Below are positions 28,124 through 35,646 of a stretch of 36,647 nt of DNA, piece after piece. This DNA comes from a bacterium (GTDB lineage Bacteria > Patescibacteriota > Minisyncoccia > Phycocordibacterales > UBA918): positions 6,511-43,157 of the forward strand of contig PAMC01000008.1 of the NCBI GenBank assembly GCA_002710785.1, written 5' to 3'. Every line of letters begins with the position of its first letter. Position 1 is the stretch's first letter. A program made the translations under genes and the position numbers. Under the pieces are notes generated by a model, which saw only the letters and a program-made list of their open reading frames with translations, was not told where the DNA came from and searched no databases.

Positions 28124-28157
28124 ACGAAAAAATCCCACAGGAGTGGGATTTTTTCGT
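28124..28157 (+). terminator. Rho-independent terminator of the ncRNA
   Basis: ACGAAAAAATCCCACaggaGTGGGATTTTTTCGT. Confidence 0.85.
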
Positions 28158-28184
28158 GCTCTCAAGTGGTACTATACAAGAGTA

Positions 28185-28568
28185 ATGTTGAAGCTCACGA
28201 CCGTCTTTTTCTTGCTTACCCTCGGCGTCTTGGCGGTTTTACATCGGTTGGCACTCGGATTCTACCTCTACTGGCGCTGGGAATGGTTCGATATTCTCAT
28301 GCACTTCTTCGGCGGCGCGGTAGCTGCACTTGGCCTCTTTACCATCCGTGACTTTTTGCATCGTATCCCCGAACGCTTTGAGTACGTCGTGCCGGTTATG
28401 TCTGGGGTTATTGTCACCACCCTCCTCTGGGATATTTTTGAGATTTTTGTGGTTGGCATACCGCTTGAGACACCTGGTCTGGCGCTCGATACCGGTATCG
28501 ACGTCGCCATGGGCACCATTGGTGGTTTTGTCGGGTTCTTAGTCGGTCATAGCTTGCGACGACTGTAG
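28185..28568 (+). CDS. Integral membrane protein (about 4 TM)
   Basis: MLKLTTVFFLLTLGVLAVLHRLALGFYLYWRWEWFDILMHFFGGAVAALGLF...; TATACA 6 nt upstream of ATG. Confidence 0.6.
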   Translation: MLKLTTVFFLLTLGVLAVLHRLALGFYLYWRWEWFDILMHFFGGAVAALGLFTIRDFLHRIPERFEYVVPVMSGVIVTTLLWDIFEIFVVGIPLETPGLALDTGIDVAMGTIGGFVGFLVGHSLRRL

Positions 28569-28570
28569 GT

Positions 28571-29929
28571 ATGGCAACACTCGGATTTTATGGCGGCGTG
28601 GGCAGCGTCACGGGAGCAAACTTTATGCTCGATACTGGCAAGCTCGCCGTATTGATTGATTGCGGTCTGGTGCAGGGCGATAAGTTCGCCAAGCAGCAAA
28701 ACGCCGAACCATTTACGTACAACCCAGCTGACATCGATGTGTTGTTAGTTACCCACGCGCACGCGGATCACATCGGCCGTATCCCAAAGCTAGTGCGTGA
28801 TGGTTTTGTCGGCAAAATCTACTCGACAGCACCAACGCGTGAATTAGCCGCGATCATGCTCGACGATGCCGTCGGGATTATGGAGATGGAGGCCCGACGT
28901 GATGGCACTACGCCAATTTACAACGAAGCAGACATCGATACCGCCCTTGGTTTGTGGCAGGGTGTGGGGTATCACGAGCCAGTCGACATTGGCGACGGTA
29001 TTACCGCCACGTTTACCGACGCCGGACACATTCTTGGTTCAGCGATGGTACAGATTGAGCGCAATGGCAAAAAACTAGTGTGTACTGGCGATGTTGGCAA
29101 CGACCCGCAGCCGCTACTCTCGCCACCAGAGGTACCCAAAGACTATGACTACCTCATTATGGAGAGTGTCTACGGCGACCGCACCCACGAGGAGGTTGCG
29201 GAGCGCACAGCCCTCTTGCAGCAACATATTGAGCACACCATTGCAGTTAAGGGTACGTTGATTATTCCGGCCTTCAGTCTTGAGCGTACGCAGGCCATGC
29301 TGTTTGAGATTAACAACTTGGTAGAACAGGAGATTATTCCGCCGATTAAAACCTTTCTCGATTCGCCATTGGCGATTCGCGTCACCGATGTCTACCGCCA
29401 CTCACTCGAGTACCTCAAACCAGCGGTACAAGAGCAGATTAACGAAGGCGACGATATTTTTGCCTTTGAAGGCCTCTCGTTTACCGAGTCGGTTAAGGAG
29501 TCGCGTGAGATTGCTCGCTTTGGTGGGCCAAAAATTATTATCGCTGGCTCGGGCATGAGCCACGGTGGGCGGATCCGTACGCATGAGAAGCAATTTCTTG
29601 GCGAAACTACCACTACGGTGCTCTTGGTGGGCTACCAAACGGTTGGTAGCGTCGGTCGCTTGCTCCAAGATGGCGCTAAACATGTCACCATCGATGGTGA
29701 TGATGTTCGCGTTAAAGCCAAGATCGCCCGTATCCGCGGGTACTCAGGTCACGCCGACCGCGACCAGCTCTTAAATCTCGTCTACCGCAGCGACGCCAAC
29801 CCTAAGCAGATCTTTGTCACTATGGGGGAGGAGAAATCGTCGCTCCACTTAGTACAACGCTTACGCGACTACCTTGGTATGCCCGCCATGGCACCGGCCG
29901 AAAATCAAGAAATCGAGATCGATTTCTGA
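28571..29929 (+). CDS. Beta-CASP/metallo-beta-lactamase RNA-processing exonuclease family
   Basis: GGVGSVTGANFMLD; THAHADHIGRIPKL; DAGHILGSAMV; GMSHGGRI; GYSGHADRDQL. Confidence 0.92.
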   Translation: MATLGFYGGVGSVTGANFMLDTGKLAVLIDCGLVQGDKFAKQQNAEPFTYNPADIDVLLVTHAHADHIGRIPKLVRDGFVGKIYSTAPTRELAAIMLDDAVGIMEMEARRDGTTPIYNEADIDTALGLWQGVGYHEPVDIGDGITATFTDAGHILGSAMVQIERNGKKLVCTGDVGNDPQPLLSPPEVPKDYDYLIMESVYGDRTHEEVAERTALLQQHIEHTIAVKGTLIIPAFSLERTQAMLFEINNLVEQEIIPPIKTFLDSPLAIRVTDVYRHSLEYLKPAVQEQINEGDDIFAFEGLSFTESVKESREIARFGGPKIIIAGSGMSHGGRIRTHEKQFLGETTTTVLLVGYQTVGSVGRLLQDGAKHVTIDGDDVRVKAKIARIRGYSGHADRDQLLNLVYRSDANPKQIFVTMGEEKSSLHLVQRLRDYLGMPAMAPAENQEIEIDF

Positions 29930-29949
29930 TGTGCTAAAATAACTCGCAT

Positions 29950-30354
29950 ATGATTCTTCCAATTACAGCCCTGATGGCCGGCATCTTGGTACTGTGGGGC
30001 GCGTACCTTTCGCTGACGGTCTCGTTTGCGCGGGCGCGACACCAGGTGCCGCTCGGGAATGGGGGAGACGCCAGTGAGCTTAATCGCTTTGTGCGCGTGC
30101 ACGGCAACACTGCCGAGTATAGCGCGCTATTTATTGTTGTGCTCGCCCTCTTAGAATTTCATGGCTTGCGCAGTGAGGTTATGTACGTTCTGGGCGGTGT
30201 GTTTATTCTCGGCCGCGTGTTGCACCGTCAGGCCCTTCTGAGTGGGTCGCTCGCGATGCGCCTATGGGCCATGCAGCTGACCCACTGGCCGCTTATCATT
30301 GGAGCGCTCATTCTCGCCTACACTTGGTTTACGCACACCTTTTTGCTCGGGTAG
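29950..30354 (+). CDS. MAPEG family membrane protein
   Basis: FARARHQVPLGNGGDASELNRFVRVHGNTAEYSALFIVVLALLE...LGRVLHR. Confidence 0.85.
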   Translation: MILPITALMAGILVLWGAYLSLTVSFARARHQVPLGNGGDASELNRFVRVHGNTAEYSALFIVVLALLEFHGLRSEVMYVLGGVFILGRVLHRQALLSGSLAMRLWAMQLTHWPLIIGALILAYTWFTHTFLLG

Positions 30355-30357
30355 CTA

Positions 30358-30400
30358 AACAAAAAGAGCCGCACCCCTAGGGGTGCGGCTCTTTTTGTGG
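30358..30400 (+). terminator. Bidirectional rho-independent terminator
   Basis: ACAAAAAGAGCCGCACCCctaGGGGTGCGGCTCTTTTTGT. Confidence 0.88.
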
Positions 30401-30408
30401 GACAGCGT

Positions 30409-30753
30409 CTACTTAGCTGCTTTCACGACTGCCTCGAAGGCCTCCGGCATATCTTTGGCCATCGTGGCGAGAACCTTGCGGTCGAGCTCGATATTCTTGT
30501 CCTTGAGCGCTTTTACAAAGCGACTGTACTTCATGTCGTGTGGCATCAGGGCCGCGTTGATGCGTGTGATCCACAGTTTGCGGAAGTCGTTCTTCTTGTC
30601 TTTGCGGTGGGCAAAGGCGTGGGTGTGGGCATGAAAGATCGCTTCGCGGGCAGCTCGCTTTTTCTTTGAGCGGTCAAAGCGGTAGCCTTTTACCTGCTCG
30701 AGAATGTAGCGGCGGCGCTTTTGCGCCATCTTTCCTCCTTTTACTCGTGCCAT
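30409..30753 (-). CDS. rplT: 50S ribosomal protein L20
   Basis: MARVKGGKMAQKRRRYILEQVKGYRFDRSKKKRAAREAIFHAHTHAFAHRKDKKNDFRKLWITRINAA. Confidence 0.95.
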   Translation of the reverse strand: MARVKGGKMAQKRRRYILEQVKGYRFDRSKKKRAAREAIFHAHTHAFAHRKDKKNDFRKLWITRINAALMPHDMKYSRFVKALKDKNIELDRKVLATMAKDMPEAFEAVVKAAK

Positions 30754-30786
30754 AGGATAGGGTATTAGAGAGTTAGTAAGTAGTCA

Positions 30787-30978
30787 CTAGGCTCCGCTCT
30801 TTGGGAGGAAGCGACGCGTTATACGCTTTGGGAGTGAAAGCTGCTGCGTGCGCTTACGACGAAGACGCTGCTGCCCACTCTGGCGAGCATTGAAGTGGTT
30901 CTGCCCTGGCTTGCGCGCAATGAGCTTGCCATTTTTGGTCACCTTAATGCGTTTGGTGTAACTCTTGTTAGTTTTCAT
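30787..30978 (-). CDS. rpmI: 50S ribosomal protein L35
   Basis: MKTNKSYTKRIKVTKNGKLIARKPGQNHFNARQSGQQRLRRK. Confidence 0.9.
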   Translation of the reverse strand: MKTNKSYTKRIKVTKNGKLIARKPGQNHFNARQSGQQRLRRKRTQQLSLPKRITRRFLPKSGA

Positions 30979-30979
30979 A

Positions 30980-31105
30980 GGTAATTTCAAGAAATTGAGT
31001 TATTTCTTTGTTAGACGGCTCAAACGCTCCCTCGCTCGGCACGTTGCCGCACTCGCTCTCGTTTGATTGTCTGCCTCGAACTAATTTCAATTACTCGAAA
31101 TTACC
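30980..31105 (+). repeat. Structured intergenic element, copy F (antisense to infC-rpmI)
   Basis: Outer GGTAATTTC/GAAATTACC; inner TCAAACG/CGTTTGA (31020-31026/31060-31066); core CTCGCT-CGGC-acgtt-GCCG-CACTCG; spacers TTCTTTGTTAGAC...TTGTCTGCCTCGAAC. Confidence 0.78.
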
Positions 31106-31182
31106 GGTCGAGGACTTGTTGATCGGGCCCTGCCAAGGGGTCGGCAAAGTGGCGCTAATATACCGTATTCAGACCAAAAAGT

Positions 31183-31863
31183 CTAGATCAGCCCGCCTTC
31201 AATATCCAAGAGCTCGTCGAGATCTTTCTTTTTCTTCTTGGCCACCTCTTTTGGCTCACTTTCATCCATGACCGACTCCTCAGTTGTTTCTTCCTCGAGC
31301 ACTTTTGGCCCCTTTACGCTCTTTCCAATACGTTCGATGGTTACTGTCCAACCCTTCGGGCTTTTCTTCATATCGTCAGCGATTTTGTACTCGGCAGGAA
31401 TAGTCTTCACGAAGCGATCGAGACGCTCCTTGAGAAACTCTGGCTCCATGTACTTGTAGCGGCCCCACAGAAAGAGGTCGACTTTCACGCGGTGACCTTC
31501 GTTAAGCCACTCAGCCGCCCGCTTGGCTTTAATCATTTGATCGTTTTCGCCGGTACCAATTTTTACCTGCACGCTCTTGGTCTCGGTAACGTGAGACTTC
31601 GACTTAACTTCAGCCGCTTTTCGTTTTTTCTCGTACTGGTACTGGCCGTAGTCCATAATTTTGGCTACGGGTGGGTTAGCGTTGGGGGAGATTTCAATCA
31701 GGTCGAGTTCGAGCGCATCAGCTTTAGCCAGCGCATCTTTAAGCGCCAACTCACCAAAGTTCTCACCCTCAGGGCCGACCACGCGCAAAGTGCGGGCTTT
31801 AATGCCGTTATTAACTCGGGTTTTGTCAGCCTGGGCTCGTGGTTTGCGTCGTCCTCGTTTCAA
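31183..31863 (-). CDS. infC: Translation initiation factor IF-3 with long charged C-terminal extension
   Basis: RVNNGIKARTLRVVGPEGENFGELALKDALAKADALELDLIEISPNANPPVAKIMDYGQYQYEKKRK; tail EEETTEESVMDESEPKEVAKKKKKDLDELLDIEGGLI. Confidence 0.95.
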   Translation of the reverse strand: MKRGRRKPRAQADKTRVNNGIKARTLRVVGPEGENFGELALKDALAKADALELDLIEISPNANPPVAKIMDYGQYQYEKKRKAAEVKSKSHVTETKSVQVKIGTGENDQMIKAKRAAEWLNEGHRVKVDLFLWGRYKYMEPEFLKERLDRFVKTIPAEYKIADDMKKSPKGWTVTIERIGKSVKGPKVLEEETTEESVMDESEPKEVAKKKKKDLDELLDIEGGLI

Positions 31864-31934
31864 ATGATTGGGCCTTAATGAATAATACTCAAATGGAGTA
31901 TGGTTTACGGCTTTTGGGGCCGCAAGGTCTGCCG

Positions 31935-31962
31935 ACTATACCACGAAAATCAAGCGACACAA
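31935..31962 (-). promoter_or_regulatory. Promoter for infC-rpmI-rplT
   Basis: Minus strand TTGTGT-16 nt-TATAGT. Confidence 0.5.
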
Positions 31963-31990
31963 AGAGACGATTGATTGGTATACTCATGCT

Positions 31991-32122
31991 ATGAAGCATT
32001 CCGGCAAAGTGGGCAAGCGACGCGGTTCGGCAGGGTATCGCACAAGCTCACGGTTTTTGCACGCCAAATGTCAGCGTAACGAACGGATAAAACACCATGG
32101 CAAAAAGCACCTTGCGGCTTGA
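31991..32122 (+). CDS. Possible 43-aa basic small protein
   Basis: TATACT 6 nt before ATG; MKHSGKVGKRRGSAGYRTSSRFLHAKCQRNERIKHHGKKHLAA; overlaps the next ORF. Confidence 0.35.
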   Translation: MKHSGKVGKRRGSAGYRTSSRFLHAKCQRNERIKHHGKKHLAA

Positions 32123-32354
32123 TCTACACCCGATTGCCAATGATGGGCGCGCGATCGACGGTGCACTTAAAGCGTTGTTTATCGAAGTGGCCCAAAAACG
32201 CGTGAAATCAGCTGAGATTATTTCCGGCAAGGGAGGTGGCCAGTTGATGAAGCGAGTGAAACGCTGGCTGCAGCAGAAACACATTAAAGCGCAGTACAAG
32301 CGAATCGAGGTCGACACCCAAAATCACGGCCGACTATTTGTACATTTTCGCTGA
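32097..32354 (+). CDS. Smr-domain-like small protein
   Basis: TLRLDLHPIANDGRAIDGALKALFIEVAQKRVKSAEIISGKGGGQLMKRVKRWL resembles the Smr (MutS2 C-terminal) domain. Confidence 0.6.
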   Translation: MAKSTLRLDLHPIANDGRAIDGALKALFIEVAQKRVKSAEIISGKGGGQLMKRVKRWLQQKHIKAQYKRIEVDTQNHGRLFVHFR

Positions 32355-32359
32355 GAACT

Positions 32360-33184
32360 TTAAGACTCGTTTTTTCTCAACGTGGGGATCAAAAAGTTTG
32401 GCGTTTTTGCCATGTACGCGCGGTACGCGTCGGGGTAGTGCTCGAGGAAGTAGTCTTCAAGTATCGGACCAGTAACTCTGGTGAGAATGTAGGTAATTAC
32501 GAAGGGGGAGACAAAGGTTAGGCCGGCTGCTAAACCACTGCTCAGGGCAGCAAACGCGAAGCCCCACCAGATAGTCGCTTCGCCAAAGTAGTTTGGTCGG
32601 CGACTATAGCGGAAAAGGCCGGCTGTCATGAGGGTTTCGCTTTCAGTGCCGGCCCGCTTACGTGCTAAGAAGCGGTCGAGCTGCCAGTCGGCAGCTGCTT
32701 CGTAAAGCAATCCAAAGAGCATGAGCGCTACCCCGCTGTAAAAGACGACCGGCCAGATCACGATTTCTACCGCCAAGAGCCACCAGAGCGGACTGGCAAC
32801 TAAGATAATAATGAGCCCTTGGAGCAGGTTGACCTGCAGGTAGCTCCGTACGATCACGTACAGCGTTCCATTGGCACGCCAAGCAGCGCGCCATGTAGCG
32901 TACCGTGGGTCCTCAGGTTTGCCCCAGTTCTTTCGCGCGATACGCAAGCCCAAACGTACTGACCATAAGGTGAGCAGGCCGCCAATGAGCGTGGGTACGC
33001 CGTCAGGTTGGCCGGTAAGGTGCCAGGTACCCCAATAGCTGAGGGCAAAGATTGGACCATAAAAAATATCCATCACACTGTTGTCTTGCTTGAGCTGGGC
33101 GAACAAAAATACGGTGGTTACAGAGAGTAGCACCAGGGTGGCAAAGATGCCCGCGGTACTCAGAATAGTTGGGTCAAGTTGCAT
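32360..33184 (-). CDS. DUF1295/steroid 5-alpha-reductase-like membrane protein
   Basis: FRYSRRPNYFGEATIWWGFAFAALSSG; GPILEDYFLEHYPDAYRAYMAKTPNFLIP. Confidence 0.85.
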   Translation of the reverse strand: MQLDPTILSTAGIFATLVLLSVTTVFLFAQLKQDNSVMDIFYGPIFALSYWGTWHLTGQPDGVPTLIGGLLTLWSVRLGLRIARKNWGKPEDPRYATWRAAWRANGTLYVIVRSYLQVNLLQGLIIILVASPLWWLLAVEIVIWPVVFYSGVALMLFGLLYEAAADWQLDRFLARKRAGTESETLMTAGLFRYSRRPNYFGEATIWWGFAFAALSSGLAAGLTFVSPFVITYILTRVTGPILEDYFLEHYPDAYRAYMAKTPNFLIPTLRKNES

Positions 33185-33244
33185 ATCAGTCTATTGTATA
33201 TCGCCCTGAGCGATGCAGAAGTGGTCTGGTATAATAGCTCTACT

Positions 33245-33850
33245 ATGGCCGGTGGAGCAGCGACCAAAACGGTAAAGAAAAAAGTGGTACGCAAAAAAGT
33301 TGCGAAAAAGACCACCAAAAAATCGACTAAAAAGACCACCAAGCGCGTTACTAAACGGGTGGTAAAGAAAGTGGCCAAAAAGACTGCTAAAAAAGTGGTG
33401 CGTAAAAAAGTAATTAAAAAGGTACTCAAGCGACGGGTGGTAAAACAGCCTGGACGCAAAGCACCAACCAACTTGCCATTCCGCCAGCGCCTCAATAAAA
33501 AACGACTGGGTATTGTGGGCGGTGTGCTCGCGGTAGTGTGCGGGAGCGCAGCCTACATTGGCATCACCGGTGATGGGGGTCAAATTAACGTTATGGAAGT
33601 ACTGGCTGAGCAGGGTGTTACACCACAGCAAGCTGCGGTACCAGCCAGCACCACACCGGTAGCGGAGCCGGTTACCGAAACGAGCACGAGCAGTGCCACG
33701 TCAACCGAAGATGGTAGCGCAACCAGCACTGAGTCGGTCGCCACCAGTACACCGGCTACCGCAGGTGCAACCTCCACACCCGATACAGCAACCACTACTG
33801 AGCCAGCTGCAGTGAGCGATCCGCAGACTAACACCGCTACGTCGACGTAG
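33245..33850 (+). CDS. Membrane-anchored Lys-rich (histone H1-like) protein with Ser/Thr-rich tail
   Basis: TATAAT 9 nt upstream of ATG; KTVKKKVVRKKVAKKTTKKSTKKTTKRVTKRVVKKVAKK...; TM RLGIVGGVLAVVCGSAAYIGI; TSTSS-rich C-terminus. Confidence 0.7.
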   Translation: MAGGAATKTVKKKVVRKKVAKKTTKKSTKKTTKRVTKRVVKKVAKKTAKKVVRKKVIKKVLKRRVVKQPGRKAPTNLPFRQRLNKKRLGIVGGVLAVVCGSAAYIGITGDGGQINVMEVLAEQGVTPQQAAVPASTTPVAEPVTETSTSSATSTEDGSATSTESVATSTPATAGATSTPDTATTTEPAAVSDPQTNTATST

Positions 33851-34256
33851 CCGCTTTACACGCAGGACACCGACAGCCGCCGTCGGGAATTAAGATGTCC
33901 TTCATATACTCCTCACCGTAGTTAATGGTGATCTCCTCACCCGGGCGAATTTTGCGCAGCGCACGAATGTACACCCGGTCTTCGGTCACCTCATGCTCTG
34001 CTTCGGCATTTGGCTTGCAGGCGTGGTTAATGTAGCGGGCGGTGTGACTCGGGTGCGAGCCATCGATAACCAGGTCTTTTTTAACCTCAAAGAGGTAGCG
34101 ACCCCCGCGACGCTCACTCTCAGCGTCGTCAACGCGTTCGCCGGTGTACTCAATAATCAGCTGCCCTTTGGGAATGCTCTCAGCAGCAAAGAGGCCTTCT
34201 CCCTCGATGCCGCTGCCAATTTCGACAGCTGGTCGGTAGTTGTCGTTTAGTGACAT
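33837..34256 (-). CDS. SET-domain protein (lysine methyltransferase family)
   Basis: GEGLFAAESIPKGQLIIEYTGE; ARYINHACKPNAEAE; RPGEEITINYGEEY; post-SET-like CRCPACKA. Confidence 0.88.
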   Translation of the reverse strand: MSLNDNYRPAVEIGSGIEGEGLFAAESIPKGQLIIEYTGERVDDAESERRGGRYLFEVKKDLVIDGSHPSHTARYINHACKPNAEAEHEVTEDRVYIRALRKIRPGEEITINYGEEYMKDILIPDGGCRCPACKAATST

Positions 34257-34266
34257 GCGCGACAGT

Positions 34267-34307
34267 ATACAAAAAACCGCTCGCGGCTGCGAGCGGTTTT
34301 TTGTTAA
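34267..34307 (-). terminator. Bidirectional rho-independent terminator
   Basis: ACAAAAAACCGCTCGcggctgCGAGCGGTTTTTTGT. Confidence 0.82.
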
Positions 34308-34313
34308 TCGGTA

Positions 34314-35042
34314 TTACCGATTGAGTAGGATGAGCATAATGAGCTTACGAATCAGTTCCTGAATCTCAGCTCGAATGGCCTCAGCTTCCTCATCGTCGAG
34401 GTCGCCGGCTGCAATGAAGCCGTCCATGATGTCGTCGAGTCGCGCTTCGCGCTTCTCAACCCATTCACCATTACGACAAAACTTGCGATCCCGCTCGCCG
34501 TCGCGAAGCATATCTACCTTACACTTCACCGCGTGTGGCACCTTACGGGCGTCACCGGTTTCGCAGTACCGCTTGTTTCCAACTCCTGGTCGGTCGCAGC
34601 GGTCAGATTTGTCATCCTCTTCTTCATCTTCATCTTCATCTTCATCTTCATCCATATCTTCGTCATCGTCGTCCTCATCCTCAGTGGCATCTTCGGTGAG
34701 TTCGTCGATAAGCTCAGATACTTCCTCGTACGCGTCTACTGCCTCTTCGTACGCGTCTTCGTACTCTTCAGCATCGAAGCTAGCAATTGCTTCGTCAAGA
34801 TCAGCTTCGGCTTCGGCTAAATCTTCTTCAGCTTCAGCACGATCGTCCGAATCCTCTTCGAGGTCGTCGATTAATGCTTCCGCATCTTCGAGCAAACCTT
34901 CAACGAGTTCAATCTTATCACCGGCTTTGGTTTCCCAATCGGTGTCCCCAGTCTCTTCTGCAAACGCCATCGGGGCGATCGCAAACATGAGGGCGAGGGC
35001 AGCGATGCTGCCCAGTAGGTGGGTACGTAGAGTAATACTCAT
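34314..35042 (-). CDS. Secreted acidic low-complexity protein with Cys-containing C-terminal segment
   Basis: Signal peptide MSITLRTHLLGSIAALALMFAIAPMAFA; DDDDEDMDEDEDEDEDEEEDD tract; CDRPGVGNKRYCETGDARKVPHAVKCKVDMLRDGERDRKFCRNGEW. Confidence 0.6.
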   Translation of the reverse strand: MSITLRTHLLGSIAALALMFAIAPMAFAEETGDTDWETKAGDKIELVEGLLEDAEALIDDLEEDSDDRAEAEEDLAEAEADLDEAIASFDAEEYEDAYEEAVDAYEEVSELIDELTEDATEDEDDDDEDMDEDEDEDEDEEEDDKSDRCDRPGVGNKRYCETGDARKVPHAVKCKVDMLRDGERDRKFCRNGEWVEKREARLDDIMDGFIAAGDLDDEEAEAIRAEIQELIRKLIMLILLNR

Positions 35043-35165
35043 AGTGATTAACGTTAATTGCAATAAAAAAGCCGCAGCCCTCCCGCTGTGCTTACATATA
35101 GTATAGACGGCCTACATGGCAGATTCTTTCTCCTGGTGTGGAAAAGGTGCAGTATACTGATGTGT

Positions 35166-35642
35166 ATGTTGGAAATGCTGCTTGGATTGCTGCTGCAGTG
35201 GTACACCGCCCTAGCGCAGCCAGAATTGTCGCCATCTATTGCCACCAGTACCGCCACAGTTGTACGGGTTCTCGATGGCGATACTGTCGAGGTAGAGCTG
35301 GGCAATCGACGTGAGCGCGTGCGCTACATTGGTATCGATACTCCCGAGCCGTACGCTGGCACAGCCCCCGAGTGCTTTGCGAGCGAAGCCTCGGCAGCTA
35401 ACCGCGAGTTGGTGGCAAATCGGGAAGTGCAGCTAGTTGCCGACGCCGAAGACCGCGACGACTATAATCGGCTCCTGCGCTACGTGTATGTCGATGGTGT
35501 GTTTGTGAACGCTGAGCTCATGCGCGGTGGCTTCGCCACCGCGCTCCCCGTCAAACCCAACACCCGCCACGCTAGTTACTTTTTTGACTTAGAGACAAAA
35601 GCGCGCGAAGAGCCTCGCGGCCTCTGGAGCGCCTGCCGGTAA
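35166..35642 (+). CDS. Secreted thermonuclease (SNase-like) family nuclease
   Basis: TATVVRVLDGDTVEVELGNRRERVRYIGIDTPEP...EDRDDYNRLLRYVYVDGVFVNAELMRGGFA; short signal peptide. Confidence 0.88.
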   Translation: MLEMLLGLLLQWYTALAQPELSPSIATSTATVVRVLDGDTVEVELGNRRERVRYIGIDTPEPYAGTAPECFASEASAANRELVANREVQLVADAEDRDDYNRLLRYVYVDGVFVNAELMRGGFATALPVKPNTRHASYFFDLETKAREEPRGLWSACR

Positions 35643-35646
35643 CCTG

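Noticed and set aside
30730-30750. AAAGGAGGAAAG as a Shine-Dalgarno for an internal rplT start
   Set aside because: It encodes residues KGGK of the normal L20 N-terminus (MARVKGGK); the upstream ATG is the conserved start.
7381-31105. Structured elements as simple rho-independent terminators
   Set aside because: Most copies lack a 3' poly-U tract, have large internal loops and conserved spacers, and copies D and E are followed by separate canonical terminators. Copy D could also terminate, but this does not explain the family.
7381-31105. CRISPR array
   Set aside because: Copies are kilobases apart and differ in primary sequence; there is no regular repeat-spacer spacing and no cas gene.
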